From: Pseudomonas sp. JQ170C
GTDB lineage: Bacteria > Pseudomonadota > Gammaproteobacteria > Pseudomonadales > Pseudomonadaceae
NCBI RefSeq assembly: GCF_035581345.1
Contig: NZ_CP141608.1
Location: 1,506,001 to 1,570,000 of the forward strand
Reading direction: 5' to 3'
DNA length: 64,000 nt
Both the position numbers and the translations under genes were made by a program. This document shows positions 62,584-64,000 of the stretch, one piece after another. The notes below the pieces were generated by a model that saw only the letters and a program-made list of their open reading frames with translations, made no database searches and was not told the origin of the DNA. How positions within the stretch are numbered: position 1 is the first letter of the stretch; each line of letters opens with the position of its first letter.

Positions 62584-63168
62584 GCCTTGAAAATCCGTGT
62601 CTTACAGAATTTTCCGAAGGTGTGGAAAGTTTTTGAACCGCATTGTAAATAAATCGTTACAAAAGTGCTCACCTTTGCCGGGCCTTCCTGCCACCGCTCG
62701 CCGCTGTAAACAGAACTTGCCGAAAAGCCCGCGCTAAAGCGCTTTCCGTGGACGTCAACGGCTTGTTCCAAGGGCGCTGCGGCGGTGAGATGTGTGCCAT
62801 TGCCGTGTGCAAAGCCAGGGCCGGAGAGCCGGGCATTCAATAAGAACAAATGGAGGCGCCATGTACGCCGATTACCCCCAAAGGCTTGAACCTTTCCTCA
62901 GGACCGGTGCGTTTTGTCATCAGACAGTCACGCAACGTGTTGACCCCTGCGCGTCTGCAGGGGTATACAATGCGCCGCGTTTTAACTGTGACCCCAATGC
63001 GTACCGCGCACTCTTGCTGACACCCGGCTGATTCGACCACGGCGTTTGCCCTGGACGGGCAGCAGTTGGCCAAGACCCCTCAAGGTAACCACCTTGTTAA
63101 TTCCGCTGCGCCACGAGCGTGGTGGGTCCGATTCCGTCACAGATAAAAACAAGCAGGTGACTTCGTTC
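62584..63168. promoter_or_regulatory. Gene-free leader and promoter region of the permease gene
   Basis: Nearly 600 bp with no convincing gene. It contains the promoter at 62940-62969 and then a leader of about 190 nt. The leader has small hairpins TGCCC / GGGCA (near 63050) and CCACG / CGTGG (near 63115). A 56-codon open frame starting at 62861 overlaps the promoter and is probably spurious. The leader matches no riboswitch that I can name. Confidence 0.55.
62940..62969 (+). promoter_or_regulatory. Sigma-70 promoter with a palindromic spacer
   Basis: -35 TTGACC (62940-62945), 18-bp spacer, -10 TATACA (62964-62969; TACAAT two bases on is an alternative). The spacer carries a perfect 7-bp inverted repeat CCCCTGC / GCAGGGG (62944-62950 and 62957-62963), a natural repressor site. 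Confidence 0.65.
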
Positions 63169-64000
63169 ATGAGTGGACAAAACACGCATTCAGGCGAGCT
63201 GAAACGCGGCCTGAAAAATCGCCATATCCAATTGATCGCCCTGGGCGGCGCGATTGGTACCGGCCTGTTCCTGGGTTCGGCCGGGGTGATGAAGTCGGCG
63301 GGTCCGTCGATGATTCTCGGCTATGCGATCTGTGGCTTCATCGCCTTCATGATCATGCGCCAGCTCGGCGAGATGATCGTCGAAGAGCCGGTGGCCGGTT
63401 CTTTCAGTCACTTTGCCCACAAATACTGGGGCGGTTTCGCAGGTTTCCTGTCGGGCTGGAACTGCTGGGTGTTGTACATCCTGGTCGGCATGTCGGAGCT
63501 GACTGCGGTCGGCAAATACATCCACTACTGGTGGCCAGAAATCCCGACCTGGGCTTCGGCAGCAGCCTTTTTCATCCTGATCAACGCCATCAACCTGGCC
63601 AACGTCAAAGTCTTCGGCGAGGCCGAGTTCTGGTTTGCGATCATCAAGGTACTGGCCATTGTCGGCATGATCGCCCTGGGCAGCTGGATGCTGACCACCG
63701 GGAGCGGCGGCCCGCAAGCCTCGGTCAGCAACCTCTGGGAGCACGGCGGGTTCTTCCCCAATGGCGTGAGCGGCCTGGTGATGGCGCTGGCGATCATCAT
63801 GTTCTCCTTTGGCGGCCTGGAAATGCTCGGTTTCACCGCTGCTGAAGCCGACAAGCCGAAAACCGTGATTCCTAAAGCGATCAACCAGGTGATCTACCGC
63901 ATCCTGATTTTCTACATCGGGGCCCTGGTCGTGCTGCTGTCGCTGACCCCGTGGGACAGCCTGGTCACCAGCCTCGACGCCGCCGGTGGCACCTATGGCG
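63169..64000 (+). CDS. aroP: Aromatic amino acid permease (AroP-like), 3' end missing
   Basis: APC-superfamily permease; the first 277 residues are in the window and the frame is still open at its end. LKRGLKNRHIQLIALGGAIG (residues 11-30) is followed by TGLFLGSAG, and the segments EEPVAGSFSHFAHKYWGGFA and GLEMLGFTAAEADKP are very close to E. coli AroP and PheP. It should import Phe, Tyr and Trp with protons. ATG 63169 is preceded by CAGGTGA rather than a strong Shine-Dalgarno. Within the AroP/PheP/CycA group specificity is a judgement. Confidence 0.9.
   Translation, partial: MSGQNTHSGELKRGLKNRHIQLIALGGAIGTGLFLGSAGVMKSAGPSMILGYAICGFIAFMIMRQLGEMIVEEPVAGSFSHFAHKYWGGFAGFLSGWNCWVLYILVGMSELTAVGKYIHYWWPEIPTWASAAAFFILINAINLANVKVFGEAEFWFAIIKVLAIVGMIALGSWMLTTGSGGPQASVSNLWEHGGFFPNGVSGLVMALAIIMFSFGGLEMLGFTAAEADKPKTVIPKAINQVIYRILIFYIGALVVLLSLTPWDSLVTSLDAAGGTYG

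Noticed and set aside
62861..63031. 56-codon frame with GGAGG upstream, before aroP
   Set aside because: It runs through the promoter and palindrome of the permease gene, uses rare AGG and ACA codons and resembles no known peptide. It could still be a leader peptide, but support is poor.
1..64000. Search for a prophage, integron, toxin-antitoxin or defence island
   Set aside because: Gene content is of core Pseudomonas type throughout, with no integrase, transposase, tRNA-linked attachment site or restriction genes visible.

Overview
This is chromosomal DNA of a fluorescent Pseudomonas, most likely of the P. putida/P. fluorescens lineage. The evidence is the GC-rich codon use, the dispersed REP palindromes built on GCGGGGCAAGCCCGCTCC, and gene blocks I recognise from memory as Pseudomonas neighbourhoods: hrpA / octanoyl-CoA shunt KAS III / ECF sigma factor; ppiA / hydrolase / LysR / azoR; gbuA-gbuR; recQ / plpD; trkH / cpxRA; scpAB-rluB. 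I see no rRNA, tRNA, CRISPR, phage or intact insertion sequence. The window opens just upstream of hrpA and ends inside an aroP-like permease gene. All assignments rest on reading the sequence and remembered families; no database search was run.

Layout. 0-8 kb: RNA helicase HrpA, a FabH-like synthase, an ECF sigma / zinc-type anti-sigma pair and an OprO/OprP-type porin behind a possible Pho box. 7.7-8.5 kb: a gene-free stretch with a (GGGTT)n G-quadruplex motif and an inverted pair of dispersed repeats. 8.5-22 kb: FemAB-like acyltransferase, ABC exporter, PpiA, hydrolase, LysR, azoreductase, EamA permeases, MscS channel, DEAD-box helicase and an MFS transporter. 22-29 kb: LysR, then a 41-residue small gene behind a perfect Anr box (PA1414/SicX-like), a sodium:solute symporter, guanidinobutyrase/agmatinase with its LysR regulator, an Aer-type energy-taxis receptor and a DTW-domain tRNA-modifying enzyme.

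29-40.5 kb: a complete type I secretion and adhesin locus. Three exporter genes (HlyD, ABC, TolC) are transcribed away from a 1888-residue LapA/BapA-like adhesin. The adhesin has an N-terminal retention module with a TAAG site, exact 246-residue repeats, a von Willebrand A domain and RTX repeats. 40.5-47 kb: YbaN, YgfB/YecA, RecQ, MarR, the patatin-like autotransporter PlpD and a SelW-like protein. 47-54 kb: EamA, AraC regulators, an LpxH-like phosphoesterase, an HD hydrolase, a DUF962 protein, TrkH and a nitroreductase. 54-58 kb: an envelope-stress operon in the order cpxR, cpxP-like, cpxA. It has an internal CpxR-type box and a strong terminator directly before cpxA. YciI and YciB lie upstream. 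58-62.5 kb: RNase AM-type PHP protein, YciO, ScpA, ScpB and RluB. 62.5-64 kb: a long leader and the aroP-like gene.

The most interesting signals are the Anr-controlled small gene with a possible leader sRNA and a coupled upstream ORF; the Cpx operon whose kinase lies behind a terminator; the adhesin with its exact repeats; and REP elements that supply the end of two reading frames (a stop codon at 40464 and a protein tail at 29301).
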